Assembly: GCA_001512985.1 (NCBI GenBank)
Contig: LFRX01000001.1
Location: forward strand, 1 to 24,662
Source of the DNA: Acholeplasmatales bacterium DTU056
GTDB taxonomy: Bacteria; Bacillota_I; Bacilli_A; ML615J-28; CAG-698
Direction of reading: 5' to 3'
Length of the DNA: 24,662 nucleotides
The position numbers were made by a program, and so were the translations under genes. The stretch's first letter is position 1; each line of letters starts with the position of its first letter. Shown in pieces: positions 6,106 to 12,500 of this stretch. The notes under the pieces were generated by a model, which did no database searches, was not told the DNA's origin, and worked only from the letters and a program-made list of their open reading frames with translations.

Positions 6106-8494
6106 AATAATTATTTTTAATAATTCGCATCGCATTTAGTATTGCAAGCAACGATACGCCAACGTCTGCAAATATTGCTTCCCAAATATGTACATTTGCT
6201 AATGGAGCTGAAAGTAATACAATTAATTTAACAGCCAAAGCTAAAACGATATTTTGAATTACGATTCGTCGGGTTTTCCGAGCAATTTTTACGGCTATTG
6301 GTAATTTTGAAATTTCATCACTCATTAAAACAACGTCTGCGACTTCAATTGCGGCTTCGCTACCTAACGCTCCCATTGCAATCCCAATATCAGCACTACT
6401 AATAGCCGGAGCATCATTAATTCCGTCACCAGCAAATACTACTTTGTCATTCGGATTTAATTTACTTTTTATTTCATGCATTATTGATACTTTATCAACT
6501 GGTAATAGATTAGCATAATATTGATCGATTCCTAATTTATTAGCTACATCACGAGCCACATCTTCATTATCTCCAGTTAGCATTATAATTTGTTTTGCGC
6601 CTAACTCCCGTAATTCATTAATGGCTTTAGCAACTTCATCCTTAATCTCATCTTCAACAATAATATACCCCATATAAACACTATCATATGCTACATGTAC
6701 AATTACGCCAACTTCATGAACATCAAGTACATTTATTCCAAATGAGGAAACAAATTCTGCTTTTCCAACTATTAAATTTTTATTATTACGTTTAACGAAC
6801 GCTCCTAAGGTACTTTTTTCATTAGTAACATCTAATTCGTCAAATTTAATGTTTTTTTGCCCATAAGCATTCACAATTGATTTAGCAATTGGGTGTGTTG
6901 ATGTACTCTCTGCATACGCTGCATATTCTAACACTTCTTCTTTAGTAAAACCATTTGTCGGAATAATATCACTTATCGTAAATTCTCCCTTAGTTAATGT
7001 CCCTGTTTTATCAAAAATAACTGTATGGATGCTATTTAATCCTTCTAAATAATCGCTACCTTTAATTAAAATTCCTTGTTTACTAGCTCCACCAATTCCA
7101 CCAAAAAAACCAAGTGGAATCGATAAAACTAAAGCGCACGGGCAAGAAATAACTAAGAATACCATCGCTCGATAAATTGCATCTTGATATGTTACCCATG
7201 AATAATCTTGTTCAACAATTGGAAGTAAGATAATCATTAGCATTGATAATATAACTACTACTGGTGTATAATAACGAGCAAATTTAGAAATAAATTTTTC
7301 TGTACGTGATTTTAAGGAACTGGCGTTTTCAATTAAATTTATAATTTTTGGCATTGTAGAATTTTCGTAAATTTTAGTAACTTTAACTTTAATTAAACTA
7401 CCTTTGTTAATAGATCCTGATAGTACTTGATCACCAACAGCGACTTCTTGATAAATGCTTTCGCCAGTTAAAGCTGACATATCAAGTGAAGTTGAACCAG
7501 AAATAATCTCTCCATCTAAAGAAATTTTTTCGCCTGGTTTAATAACCATAATATCTCCAACAAACACTTCTAACGGATCAACTTCTATAATCTCTCCTTT
7601 AACTTCGATATTTACTTTTGTATTATGAACCCCTATTAACTCACGAATAGAATTTCTACTACGATTAACCGCATATTCTTGTAATAAATCACCGATTTTA
7701 TAGAAAGTCATTACTGAAACTGCTTCTTCATAATATCCAATAAATAGAGCAGTGATGGTGGCAAGTGACATTAAGAAGTTTTCATCAAAGATTCGTCCAG
7801 ATTTAATGTTTTTAAAGGCACCATACAATACATCGCCACCTAAAAAGACATACCCAATAAAATGTAATAATAAAATTAATTTGTCCATCCAAAATGATAT
7901 TTCAATATGCAAAATCCATTTAAATAAAACATGTTTTAAAAATACCGCAATTAAGAAAATCGAAAAACCAACAATGAATTGAATTAATTTTTTATTGGTT
8001 ATTGTAACTGGATGATGTGTTATATTCTTTTTGACTTTGGTATGAACAATTATTTTATTATCTACAGAACTTGCGATATCTTGGACACGTTCGACTAAAT
8101 CTTCCATTAACGACTCATCAGTAGTTTCAATAATAAATCGGCTAGTCGCCAAATCAACTGTTAGAAATTCATGAGAAAAGTTTCTTTTCGCAATTCTTTC
8201 AATTTTAGCGGCACAGTTTGCACAATCTAATCCTTCTAAGATCAATACTTTTCGATATACTTCGACATCTTCTCTTTCAGTTATTATTGCGTCTGGAACA
8301 ACTTTTTTAATTATTGTTTTAATTAATTCTAAATCTTGATCTATTTGACTATTATCTGTAAAATGAATGGTCATCAAGCCTTTGTGGGGGTTGATTTTGA
8401 TAAAACCATTTTTGAATTGATTGGCAATATCAAATTCAATTTTACGATAAGTGCTTGAACTTTCAATATTGTCAAGCAAAAGTTGTTTTTTCAC
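6104..8494 (-). CDS. cadA: Heavy-metal P1B-type ATPase, probable Zn(II)/Cd(II) exporter
   Basis: An integral membrane pump that exports divalent metals using ATP (796 residues). It has a metal-binding HMA domain with GLDCANC (CxxC at 91/94) around residues 80-150. The paired membrane helices include CPC (451-453), the hallmark of Zn/Cd/Pb-type P1B pumps. The actuator TGES is at 343-346, phosphorylation site DKTGT at 495-499, HP signature at 534-535 and hinge GDGIND at 689-694. Residues 15-75 look like a second HMA-like fold with no cysteines, probably degenerate. The gene lies 12 bp after a CzrA/SmtB-like repressor and shares its promoter and operator. The substrate is inferred as zinc (perhaps also Cd/Co) from the repressor's metal site. 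Copper is unlikely because the sixth-helix CPC comes with a GDGINDAPA/HWEAIFAD-like C-terminal region of the Zn group. Confidence 0.92.
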   Translation of the reverse strand: MKKQLLLDNIESSSTYRKIEFDIANQFKNGFIKINPHKGLMTIHFTDNSQIDQDLELIKTIIKKVVPDAIITEREDVEVYRKVLILEGLDCANCAAKIERIAKRNFSHEFLTVDLATSRFIIETTDESLMEDLVERVQDIASSVDNKIIVHTKVKKNITHHPVTITNKKLIQFIVGFSIFLIAVFLKHVLFKWILHIEISFWMDKLILLLHFIGYVFLGGDVLYGAFKNIKSGRIFDENFLMSLATITALFIGYYEEAVSVMTFYKIGDLLQEYAVNRSRNSIRELIGVHNTKVNIEVKGEIIEVDPLEVFVGDIMVIKPGEKISLDGEIISGSTSLDMSALTGESIYQEVAVGDQVLSGSINKGSLIKVKVTKIYENSTMPKIINLIENASSLKSRTEKFISKFARYYTPVVVILSMLMIILLPIVEQDYSWVTYQDAIYRAMVFLVISCPCALVLSIPLGFFGGIGGASKQGILIKGSDYLEGLNSIHTVIFDKTGTLTKGEFTISDIIPTNGFTKEEVLEYAAYAESTSTHPIAKSIVNAYGQKNIKFDELDVTNEKSTLGAFVKRNNKNLIVGKAEFVSSFGINVLDVHEVGVIVHVAYDSVYMGYIIVEDEIKDEVAKAINELRELGAKQIIMLTGDNEDVARDVANKLGIDQYYANLLPVDKVSIMHEIKSKLNPNDKVVFAGDGINDAPAISSADIGIAMGALGSEAAIEVADVVLMSDEISKLPIAVKIARKTRRIVIQNIVLALAVKLIVLLSAPLANVHIWEAIFADVGVSLLAILNAMRIIKNNY

Positions 8495-8506
8495 CTAAAC
8501 TCCTCC

Positions 8507-8785
8507 TCAATTGTGTCCAACATGCACAATTACTTGTTCAATGATATTCCTTACATGCTCATCCCCCAGCGAATAAAAGACTTGCTTTCCGTGACGATTG
8601 GCTTTAACTAAGTTATATTCTTTTAATATACGTAATTGATGACTAATCGCTGATTGTGTAGCATTTAATTCCTTAGCAATCTCTTTCACACACATTGTCT
8701 TATGGATTAATTGATCTAAAATTCTAAAACGTGTTGAGTCCGCTAAAACCTTTAACAATTCAACACTTCTTTCTATGTTTTTCAC
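8507..8785 (-). CDS. czrA: ArsR/SmtB-family metal-sensing repressor, CzrA-like
   Basis: A 92-residue winged-helix repressor of the downstream ATPase. It contains LADSTRFRIL, the recognition helix NATQSAISHQLRILKE and the wing NRHGKQVFYSL. The last helix carries Asp75, His77, His88 and His91. The spacing D-x-H-x(10)-H-x(2)-H is exactly the alpha-5 zinc/cobalt site known from CzrA and SmtB. The alpha-3 CxC site of CadC-type cadmium/lead sensors is absent (only one Cys, in KTMCVKE). The start is the GTG at 8783-8785, with GGGGTG five bases upstream. An upstream in-frame ATG at 8819-8821 lies inside the operator and is rejected. Expected behaviour: apo-protein represses, zinc releases it. Confidence 0.9.
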   Translation of the reverse strand: MKNIERSVELLKVLADSTRFRILDQLIHKTMCVKEIAKELNATQSAISHQLRILKEYNLVKANRHGKQVFYSLGDEHVRNIIEQVIVHVGHN

Positions 8786-8800
8786 ATAAACACCCCACAA

Positions 8801-8826
8801 AACATATGAATAATCATTCATATGTT
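8801..8826. promoter_or_regulatory. ArsR/SmtB-type operator
   Basis: A perfect inverted repeat with 11-bp arms, AACATATGAAT / ATTCATATGTT, separated by 4 bp. The core TGAA-N6-TTCA is the established 12-2-12-type site of SmtB/CzrA repressors. It starts 3 bp downstream of the -10 box and covers the transcription start, so a bound repressor would block initiation. Confidence 0.9.
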
Positions 8827-8828
8827 AT

Positions 8829-8856
8829 ATTATACTATGTCTATATTATATGTCAA
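8829..8856 (-). promoter_or_regulatory. Sigma-A promoter of the czrA-cadA operon
   Basis: Consensus -35 TTGACA (8851-8856), 16-bp spacer, consensus -10 TATAAT (8829-8834). A strong promoter followed directly by the operator, as expected for a derepressible efflux system. Confidence 0.9.
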
Positions 8857-8868
8857 GTAAAATAATAA

Positions 8869-8892
8869 AACTGCTGATTTTTGTCAGCAGTT
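8869..8892 (-). terminator. Intrinsic terminator after khpA
   Basis: 9-bp stem AACTGCTGA / TCAGCAGTT with a 6-nt loop, followed on the minus strand by TTATTATTTTA. It separates rpsP-khpA from the zinc-efflux promoter. Confidence 0.85.
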
Positions 8893-8895
8893 AGG

Positions 8896-9147
8896 TTAAA
8901 ACGAATCAATTAAGACATTAATTTTTTTGCCATTACGTGCCGCACAGGCATAAGCAAGAGTTCGAACGGAATTTGCTACGCGACCTTTTTTGCCAATTAC
9001 TCGGCCTAAATCATCAGGATTAACCATCACTTGTAGAGTAATTAAGTCGTCCTCTTCAGAAAGAGTGGTAACGACAACATCTCCTGGATGAATAACTAAT
9101 GGTTTAATCAAATCCGCAACAAATTTTTCATAATTTACTTCGCTCAT
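8896..9147 (-). CDS. khpA: KH-domain RNA-binding protein KhpA
   Basis: A small cytoplasmic RNA-binding protein of 83 residues. It is essentially one KH domain with the GxxG loop in GRVIGKKGR (48-56). Homologues (KhpA, formerly YlqC) partner with KhpB/Jag and influence cell elongation, division and RNA metabolism. It starts 8 bp after rpsP in the standard rpsP-khpA arrangement. Its ATG (9145-9147) has only a modest ribosome site, so coupling with rpsP is likely. In relatives rimM follows at once; here a terminator and a zinc-efflux operon come between. Confidence 0.93.
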   Translation of the reverse strand: MSEVNYEKFVADLIKPLVIHPGDVVVTTLSEEDDLITLQVMVNPDDLGRVIGKKGRVANSVRTLAYACAARNGKKINVLIDSF

Positions 9148-9155
9148 AGCAAATC

Positions 9156-9419
9156 CTACTTCTTATTATTTACAAATTTTTCATTAATCCCGCATTTTGT
9201 AAATAGTGATTTAACTGTGTCAGTTGGTTGAGCTCCAAGTTGTAACCATTTTAAGGCTTTTTCTTCATCAATTTTAATTGAATTAGTTGAACTTAGCGGG
9301 TCATAAGTTCCAATAACTTCTATAAAACGACCATCTCTAGGACTAGTAGAGTTTGTAGCAACCAATCTATAGAAAGGACGTTTTTTAGTACCAAATCTTT
9401 GTAAACGTAATTTAACCAC
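9156..9419 (-). CDS. rpsP: 30S ribosomal protein S16
   Basis: S16 is a small-subunit protein that binds the 16S rRNA 5' domain early in assembly. The 87 residues begin MVKLRLQRFGTKKRPFYRLV, the universal S16 N-terminus, and contain SPRDGRFIEVIGTYDP and KALKWLQLGAQPTDTV. The true start is the GTG at 9417-9419, eight bases after AGGAGG (9428-9433). A longer reading starting at 9476 would run through the promoter and is rejected. It is the first gene of the rpsP-khpA unit and has a consensus promoter. In many relatives ffh precedes it; here the neighbour is a YlbE-like gene. Confidence 0.97.
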   Translation of the reverse strand: MVKLRLQRFGTKKRPFYRLVATNSTSPRDGRFIEVIGTYDPLSSTNSIKIDEEKALKWLQLGAQPTDTVKSLFTKCGINEKFVNNKK

Positions 9420-9447
9420 TTGTTTTACCTCCTTTATTAACTCTTGT

Positions 9448-9476
9448 ATTATAGCATATCCATAAGTATCTGTCAA
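9448..9476 (-). promoter_or_regulatory. Strong sigma-A promoter of rpsP-khpA
   Basis: Perfect -35 TTGACA (9471-9476), 17-bp spacer with TG just before the -10, perfect -10 TATAAT (9448-9453). This fits a highly expressed ribosomal protein gene. Confidence 0.92.
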
Positions 9477-9499
9477 GTGTTTTTACTTAACACATATAA

Positions 9500-9727
9500 T
9501 TATTTATTACTTAAATATTTTATTAAAGATGAAACAAAATTAATTTGCTTTTTTAAATTCTCTATTTTATCCACAACTGTCATATTTAAAGCTTCTTTCG
9601 CTTCACGTTCAAAATAAATATAGTTTCGTGGATCTAAATCAAGATAATAATACCATTTCGGATTTTTCCGCAAATACTCCAAAATACGCTCATCACTATA
9701 TAATTTTACTAAGATTTCATCTCTCAT
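9500..9727 (-). CDS. ylbE: YlbE-like protein
   Basis: A 75-residue protein resembling Bacillus YlbE. It has the pattern MRDEILVKLYSDERILEYLRKNPKWYYYLDLDPRNYIYFEREAKE, followed by a helical C-terminus (VDKIENLKKQINFVSSLIKYL). No enzymatic motif is visible and the molecular function is not known. Its ATG directly abuts the stop of the YlbD-like gene (no gap), so the two are translated together. This ylbD-ylbE pairing is the order found in Bacillus, where the genes are associated with sporulation. No good terminator follows; transcripts may run into rpsP. Confidence 0.8.
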   Translation of the reverse strand: MRDEILVKLYSDERILEYLRKNPKWYYYLDLDPRNYIYFEREAKEALNMTVVDKIENLKKQINFVSSLIKYLSNK

Positions 9728-10099
9728 TTAGTCCCACCAATCATCATAATACGAGTTATATGGTTCATCAAAATATCGAGGTCGTCGTTTCTTAGATTGT
9801 GTGATTGATTGAGCAATTTGGATGGCTTTCTGAACCGTATTTAAGGTTTTTTGTAATGTATCAGGATTAATTTTTTGAAGGTATGAAATAATGTTTTTAA
9901 TATTATCCATTCCCGGTCCTTCTAAAGACAGTTGCTCAGCTGAATTTATACGATATGGTTCCCAGATTGAATCATTTTCTCCATATAGTACCCATTCTTC
10001 ATATATGCTTTGCCATGTTCGACGATTGTTTCGGACTTCATCTCGTAATAATGGATGTCTTCGAACAAAATCTTTGAATTGTTCTAATTTTGATTCCAT
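9728..10099 (-). CDS. ylbD: YlbD-like putative spore coat protein
   Basis: A 123-residue protein with the YlbD N-terminal pattern: KLEQFKDFVRRHPLLRDEVRNNRRTWQSIYEEWVLYGENDSIWEPY. The middle is an amphipathic helical stretch (MDNIKNIISYLQKINPDTLQKTLNTVQKAIQIAQSI). The tail is basic then Tyr/Asp/Trp-rich (KKRRPRYFDEPYNSYYDDWWD), as is common for coat proteins that become cross-linked. Bacillus YlbD is annotated as a putative coat protein; location in the coat is inferred. The ATG (10097-10099) has AGGAGGG 7 bp upstream, with its first three bases inside a perfect hairpin. No sigma-A or obvious sporulation-sigma promoter was found right upstream. Confidence 0.8.
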   Translation of the reverse strand: MESKLEQFKDFVRRHPLLRDEVRNNRRTWQSIYEEWVLYGENDSIWEPYRINSAEQLSLEGPGMDNIKNIISYLQKINPDTLQKTLNTVQKAIQIAQSITQSKKRRPRYFDEPYNSYYDDWWD

Positions 10100-10110
10100 A
10101 AGTATTCCCT

Positions 10111-10138
10111 CCTCAATACTAATTTATTAGTATTGAGG
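10111..10138. repeat. Perfect 11-bp inverted repeat at the ylbD ribosome binding site
   Basis: Arms CCTCAATACTA and TAGTATTGAGG with a 6-nt AT loop. In the minus-strand mRNA the 3' arm includes the first three bases of the ylbD AGGAGGG ribosome site, so the stem could restrict translation. In the minus direction no T-run follows, so it is a poor terminator for rsuA. In the plus direction it is followed by ATTTTTGG. It may also be an operator for a dimeric regulator. Confidence 0.7.
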
Positions 10139-10161
10139 ATTTTTGGTGACAAAAAGAACAA

Positions 10162-10893
10162 TTATAAATTAAATCCTTCTTTTAAACGGTGCAGTTCTTC
10201 AGCTGTTAACCGACGGTATTCACCAGGTTCTAATGTTTCATCTAAGTATATCCCTTTTATCATAATCCGTTTTAAATATATTACTTCTTTATTAACATGT
10301 TCGAACATTCGTTTAATTTGATGATATTTCCCTTCAAAAATAGTAACATAGCATGTACTAATATCTCCAGTTGTAAGTATTTCTAATTCAGCAGGAAGAG
10401 TTTTTATAAAACCTTTTTTTAAATCCGGAAGGTTCATCCCTTTTGCAAATATCTCCACATCCTTATTTGTCAATTCTCCCTGTACTTCCACATAATACTT
10501 CTTTTCCACATGATTTTTTGGATTGGTTAATAAATGACCTAATTTACCATTATTAGTTAAAATCAGCAATCCTTCCGTATCAATATCAAGGCGCCCAACT
10601 GGAAATAAGCCCTTTTTGCAATCATTTGGCTCAATTAAATCAAGTACTGTTTCATATTGATTGTCTATAGTAGCACTAATTACTCCTGCTGGTTTATTTA
10701 ACATATAGTAAACAAATTGTTCATATTCAATAACTTCCCCTTGACAACTTACTACATCATTATCAACATCAATATGATAATTAGAATCTAAAACAAGTTG
10801 ATTATTAATCAAAATTTGTTTGTCTTTTATCAAATTTTTTGCTTGTTTACGAGTGATGTTTAAAGAATAAGATAAATATTTATCAAGACGCAT
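10162..10893 (-). CDS. rsuA: 16S rRNA pseudouridine synthase, RsuA family
   Basis: A cytoplasmic enzyme that isomerises uridine to pseudouridine in small-subunit rRNA (position 516 in E. coli for RsuA). The 243 residues comprise an N-terminal S4-like RNA-binding domain (MRLDKYLSYSLNITRKQAKNLI) and the RsuA/RluB/E/F catalytic domain. The domain includes YYMLNKPAGVISA, the active-site motif GRLDIDTEGLLILTNNG with catalytic Asp103, and GKYHQIKRMFE. The RsuA subgroup is favoured over RluB by length and pattern, but the exact target is not provable from sequence. The ATG (10891-10893) has GAGGG upstream. A -10-like TATAAT on this strand (10940-10945) lacks a clear -35. No canonical terminator follows before the YlbD-like gene. 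Confidence 0.9.
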   Translation of the reverse strand: MRLDKYLSYSLNITRKQAKNLIKDKQILINNQLVLDSNYHIDVDNDVVSCQGEVIEYEQFVYYMLNKPAGVISATIDNQYETVLDLIEPNDCKKGLFPVGRLDIDTEGLLILTNNGKLGHLLTNPKNHVEKKYYVEVQGELTNKDVEIFAKGMNLPDLKKGFIKTLPAELEILTTGDISTCYVTIFEGKYHQIKRMFEHVNKEVIYLKRIMIKGIYLDETLEPGEYRRLTAEELHRLKEGFNL

Positions 10894-10917
10894 ATAAATC
10901 CCTCATTTAATTTTATT

Positions 10918-10945
10918 CACAATTTACTTATTTCTCCATATTATA
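10918..10945 (+). promoter_or_regulatory. Promoter of the coat-like gene, sigma-K-like or sigma-A
   Basis: CATATTATA (10937-10945) fits the sigma-K -10 consensus CATANNNTA. CACA (10918-10921) supplies the -35 AC at a slightly short 15-bp spacing. The same stretch can be read as sigma-A: TTCACA (10916-10921), 17 bp, TATTAT (10939-10944). Which sigma factor acts cannot be decided by sequence alone. Confidence 0.5.
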
Positions 10946-10967
10946 AATATGAAAAGGAGGCTGAAAG

Positions 10968-11261
10968 ATGTTGAACAAAAATTCATCTAGATTAAATATG
11001 CCACCTGGGGGATTTCCTGGCCAAATGACACCGCCATTTCAACAAACACCTGGTTTTGGTCCAAATCCACAACAATTCCCTGAATTTGGTCAAAGCTCAT
11101 TCTTTCCAGGATTTCAATTAGAAAGACTTCAACGTGAAATTAGAGAAAACCGTCGTCGCATTGATAATCTAGCACGTCGTGTTACTCGTATCGAAAACTT
11201 CTTACAAATTCGTGATACTGGCGATACTAGTTATACCCCAGATGATAATTATTCATTTTAA
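10968..11261 (+). CDS. Pro/Gly/Phe/Gln-rich protein with basic coiled coil, possible spore coat protein
   Basis: I do not recognise a named family. The 97-residue protein has two parts. Residues 10-50 are low-complexity and rich in Pro, Gly, Phe and Gln, with repeated GF/PGF steps (PPGGFPGQ, TPGFGPNPQQFPEFG, FFPGF). Residues 51-85 form a highly charged heptad-like helix (LERLQREIRENRRRIDNLARRVTRIENFL). A short acidic, Tyr-containing tail follows. Such sticky-plus-coiled-coil small proteins are common among spore coat and crust proteins, and its neighbours are sporulation genes, so a coat role is a reasonable inference. A strong ribosome site AGGAGG (10955-10960) precedes the ATG at 10968. Its 3' end overlaps the convergent UPF0223 gene by 9 bp. 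Confidence 0.8.
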   Translation: MLNKNSSRLNMPPGGFPGQMTPPFQQTPGFGPNPQQFPEFGQSSFFPGFQLERLQREIRENRRRIDNLARRVTRIENFLQIRDTGDTSYTPDDNYSF

Positions 11262-11495
11262 TGATTTAATTACTTGATAGATCGAAACATTTGATTTTTC
11301 GTATAACATCTTGTCATATTGTTTTTCTAATGCTTTATTACGAAGGATGTTTCGATATTCATTGTATTTGGTCTTTAGTAAATCAGGGTCAACTTTTTGA
11401 TATTTTGTTTTTTCAATTAATCTAAAAAAATTAATAATCTGAACAATTTCTTGAGCTGTAAACATATCATAATCAATTTTATATTCGTTATTCAT
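11253..11495 (-). CDS. yktA: UPF0223 family protein (YktA-like)
   Basis: An 80-residue cytoplasmic protein resembling the UPF0223/YktA family: YKIDYDMFTAQEIVQIINFFRLIEK, then a helical region ending SNVSIYQVIKSLK, which mirrors the family's SGYSxYRxVK ending. The family's function is unknown. The start ATG (11493-11495) has a GGTGAG ribosome site. In Bacillus yktA lies near the rnjA/ykrA/defB/pdh region, and here def, ykrA and rnjA are the next genes to the right, which supports the call. The last 9 bp overlap the convergent coat-like gene, with no terminator between them. Confidence 0.78.
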   Translation of the reverse strand: MNNEYKIDYDMFTAQEIVQIINFFRLIEKTKYQKVDPDLLKTKYNEYRNILRNKALEKQYDKMLYEKSNVSIYQVIKSLK

Positions 11496-11549
11496 ATTCT
11501 CACCATGTTAATTGTAGCAGTTTTTTTCTATTTTGCAAATAAAAAAACT

Positions 11550-11595
11550 ATTTAGGTCAAAATACTTACAAAACAAGTATTAGCATCATATATTA
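11550..11595 (+). promoter_or_regulatory. Sigma-K-like promoter with possible GerE box, for the YjcZ-like gene
   Basis: CATATATTA (11587-11595) matches the sigma-K -10 consensus CATANNNTA, and TACA (11567-11570) gives the AC of the -35 at a 16-17 bp spacing. Just upstream, ATTTAGGT (11550-11557) fits the GerE core RWWTRGGY. No good sigma-A promoter is seen in the same gap. The combination is typical of late mother-cell coat genes, but these motifs are short and AT-rich. Confidence 0.6.
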
Positions 11596-11626
11596 AAGTG
11601 AACTTAATACGAAAGGGGGTTTGGTT

Positions 11627-11740
11627 ATGGGATATAATTATGGTTGCTGCTATCCTACAACAGGATTTGGATATGGTTATTCATTAATCCTTGTATTATT
11701 CATCTTATTAGTAATTATTGGTGCTAGCTGGAGATTTTAA
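11627..11740 (+). CDS. YjcZ-like sporulation miniprotein
   Basis: A 37-residue protein, MGYNYGCCYPTTGFGYGYSL followed by ILVLFILLVIIGASWRF. The first half is Gly/Tyr-rich with a CC pair; the second is a single hydrophobic helix ending in a short basic tail. This is the layout of the YjcZ family of sporulation-associated miniproteins in Bacillus. AAGGGGG (11613-11619) provides the ribosome site before the ATG at 11627. It lies alone between a sigma-K-like promoter and a strong hairpin. It probably associates with spore or forespore membranes or coat, but its exact role is unknown. Confidence 0.8.
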   Translation: MGYNYGCCYPTTGFGYGYSLILVLFILLVIIGASWRF

Positions 11741-11750
11741 GATGTAATTA

Positions 11751-11787
11751 TTAAACGAAGGGCTGCAAAGAGCAGCCTTTCGTTTAA
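11751..11787 (+). terminator. Strong hairpin terminator after the YjcZ-like gene
   Basis: A 16-bp stem running from TTAAACGA (11751) to TCGTTTAA (11787), with a GC-rich inner part GGCTGC/GCAGCC and a 5-nt loop. If only the inner stem forms, TTTCGTTT serves as the U-rich tail. It isolates the miniprotein gene from def. Confidence 0.75.
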
Positions 11788-11801
11788 CCGGAAGTTATAA
11801 A

Positions 11802-11830
11802 TTGTATTTTAATAAAAGATTTGGTATAAT
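11802..11830 (+). promoter_or_regulatory. Sigma-A promoter for def
   Basis: -35 TTGTAT (11802-11807), 17-bp spacer, -10 TATAAT (11825-11830), about 50 bp before the def start. Confidence 0.78.
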
Positions 11831-11878
11831 AGTTATATAATTTGTAGTAAGTATTTGAGAAAGGAGATAAATACTATA

Positions 11879-12499
11879 GTGAGTAATAATTTTTTAAGAT
11901 ATAGCGATATTATTAAAGATGATCATCCTAATTTACGACTTAAATCGGAACCAGTGCCAATTCCTTTAAGTCAAGAAGATCTAGACACTTTAATAAAAAT
12001 GAATCAATATTTAGAACATAGCCAAGATATTGAATTTTGTGCTGCTAATAATATTCGTCCTGGCGTGGGACTTGCTGCTCCGCAATTAAACATCCAAAAA
12101 CAAATGTTTGTTATTTTTGCTTCCAATGAAGATGGCGAAGAATTTCATTACGGAATAATAAATCCTAAAATTCTTTCTCACAGTGAAGAATTAACATTCC
12201 TACCCACTGGCGAAGGATGTTTATCAGTTGACCGAACTATTCAAGGTTTTGTTCATCGCCCACGACGTATTCGCTTTAGAGCTTATTTTTATGATTTTGG
12301 AGAAAATAAATTGTTTGAAGCAGAATCTCGCTTAGAAGGTTATTTAGCAATCGTCTTTCAACACGAATACGATCATTTACAAGGCATTTTATTTTATGAT
12401 CGTATTAATAAAGAAAATCCTTTCTATATTCCAAAAAATTCTACTCCAATTGAGTTTTCTACTGAAGATGAAGAATTAGAGGATGACTCTAGTAAATAA
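11879..12499 (+). CDS. def: Peptide deformylase (Bacillus DefB/YkrB type)
   Basis: This metalloenzyme removes the formyl group from the N-terminal methionine of nascent proteins. The 206 residues contain all three family motifs: GVGLAAPQ (62-69), EGCLSV (112-117) and HEYDH (162-166), giving metal ligands Cys114, His162 and His166 and catalytic Glu163. The long loop before motif 1 and the ending FYDRINKENPF are typical of type 2 Gram-positive enzymes such as DefB. The start is the GTG at 11879, twelve bases after AAGGAG (11861-11866), a rather long spacing. A TTG further upstream would lie before the ribosome site. The C-terminus is acidic (STEDEELEDDSSK), an extension of unknown meaning. It has its own promoter and a shared terminator. 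Confidence 0.95.
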   Translation: MSNNFLRYSDIIKDDHPNLRLKSEPVPIPLSQEDLDTLIKMNQYLEHSQDIEFCAANNIRPGVGLAAPQLNIQKQMFVIFASNEDGEEFHYGIINPKILSHSEELTFLPTGEGCLSVDRTIQGFVHRPRRIRFRAYFYDFGENKLFEAESRLEGYLAIVFQHEYDHLQGILFYDRINKENPFYIPKNSTPIEFSTEDEELEDDSSK

Positions 12500-12500
12500 A

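Noticed and set aside
8786..8821. ATG at 8819-8821 as the start of the ArsR-family repressor
   Set aside because: It lies inside the operator palindrome, upstream of a good ribosome site for GTG 8785, and adds residues not seen in the family.
9420..9476. Longer S16 reading starting at 9476
   Set aside because: The extra codons cover the -35/-10 promoter and the ribosome site; S16 universally begins M(V)VKLRLQR/RxxR.
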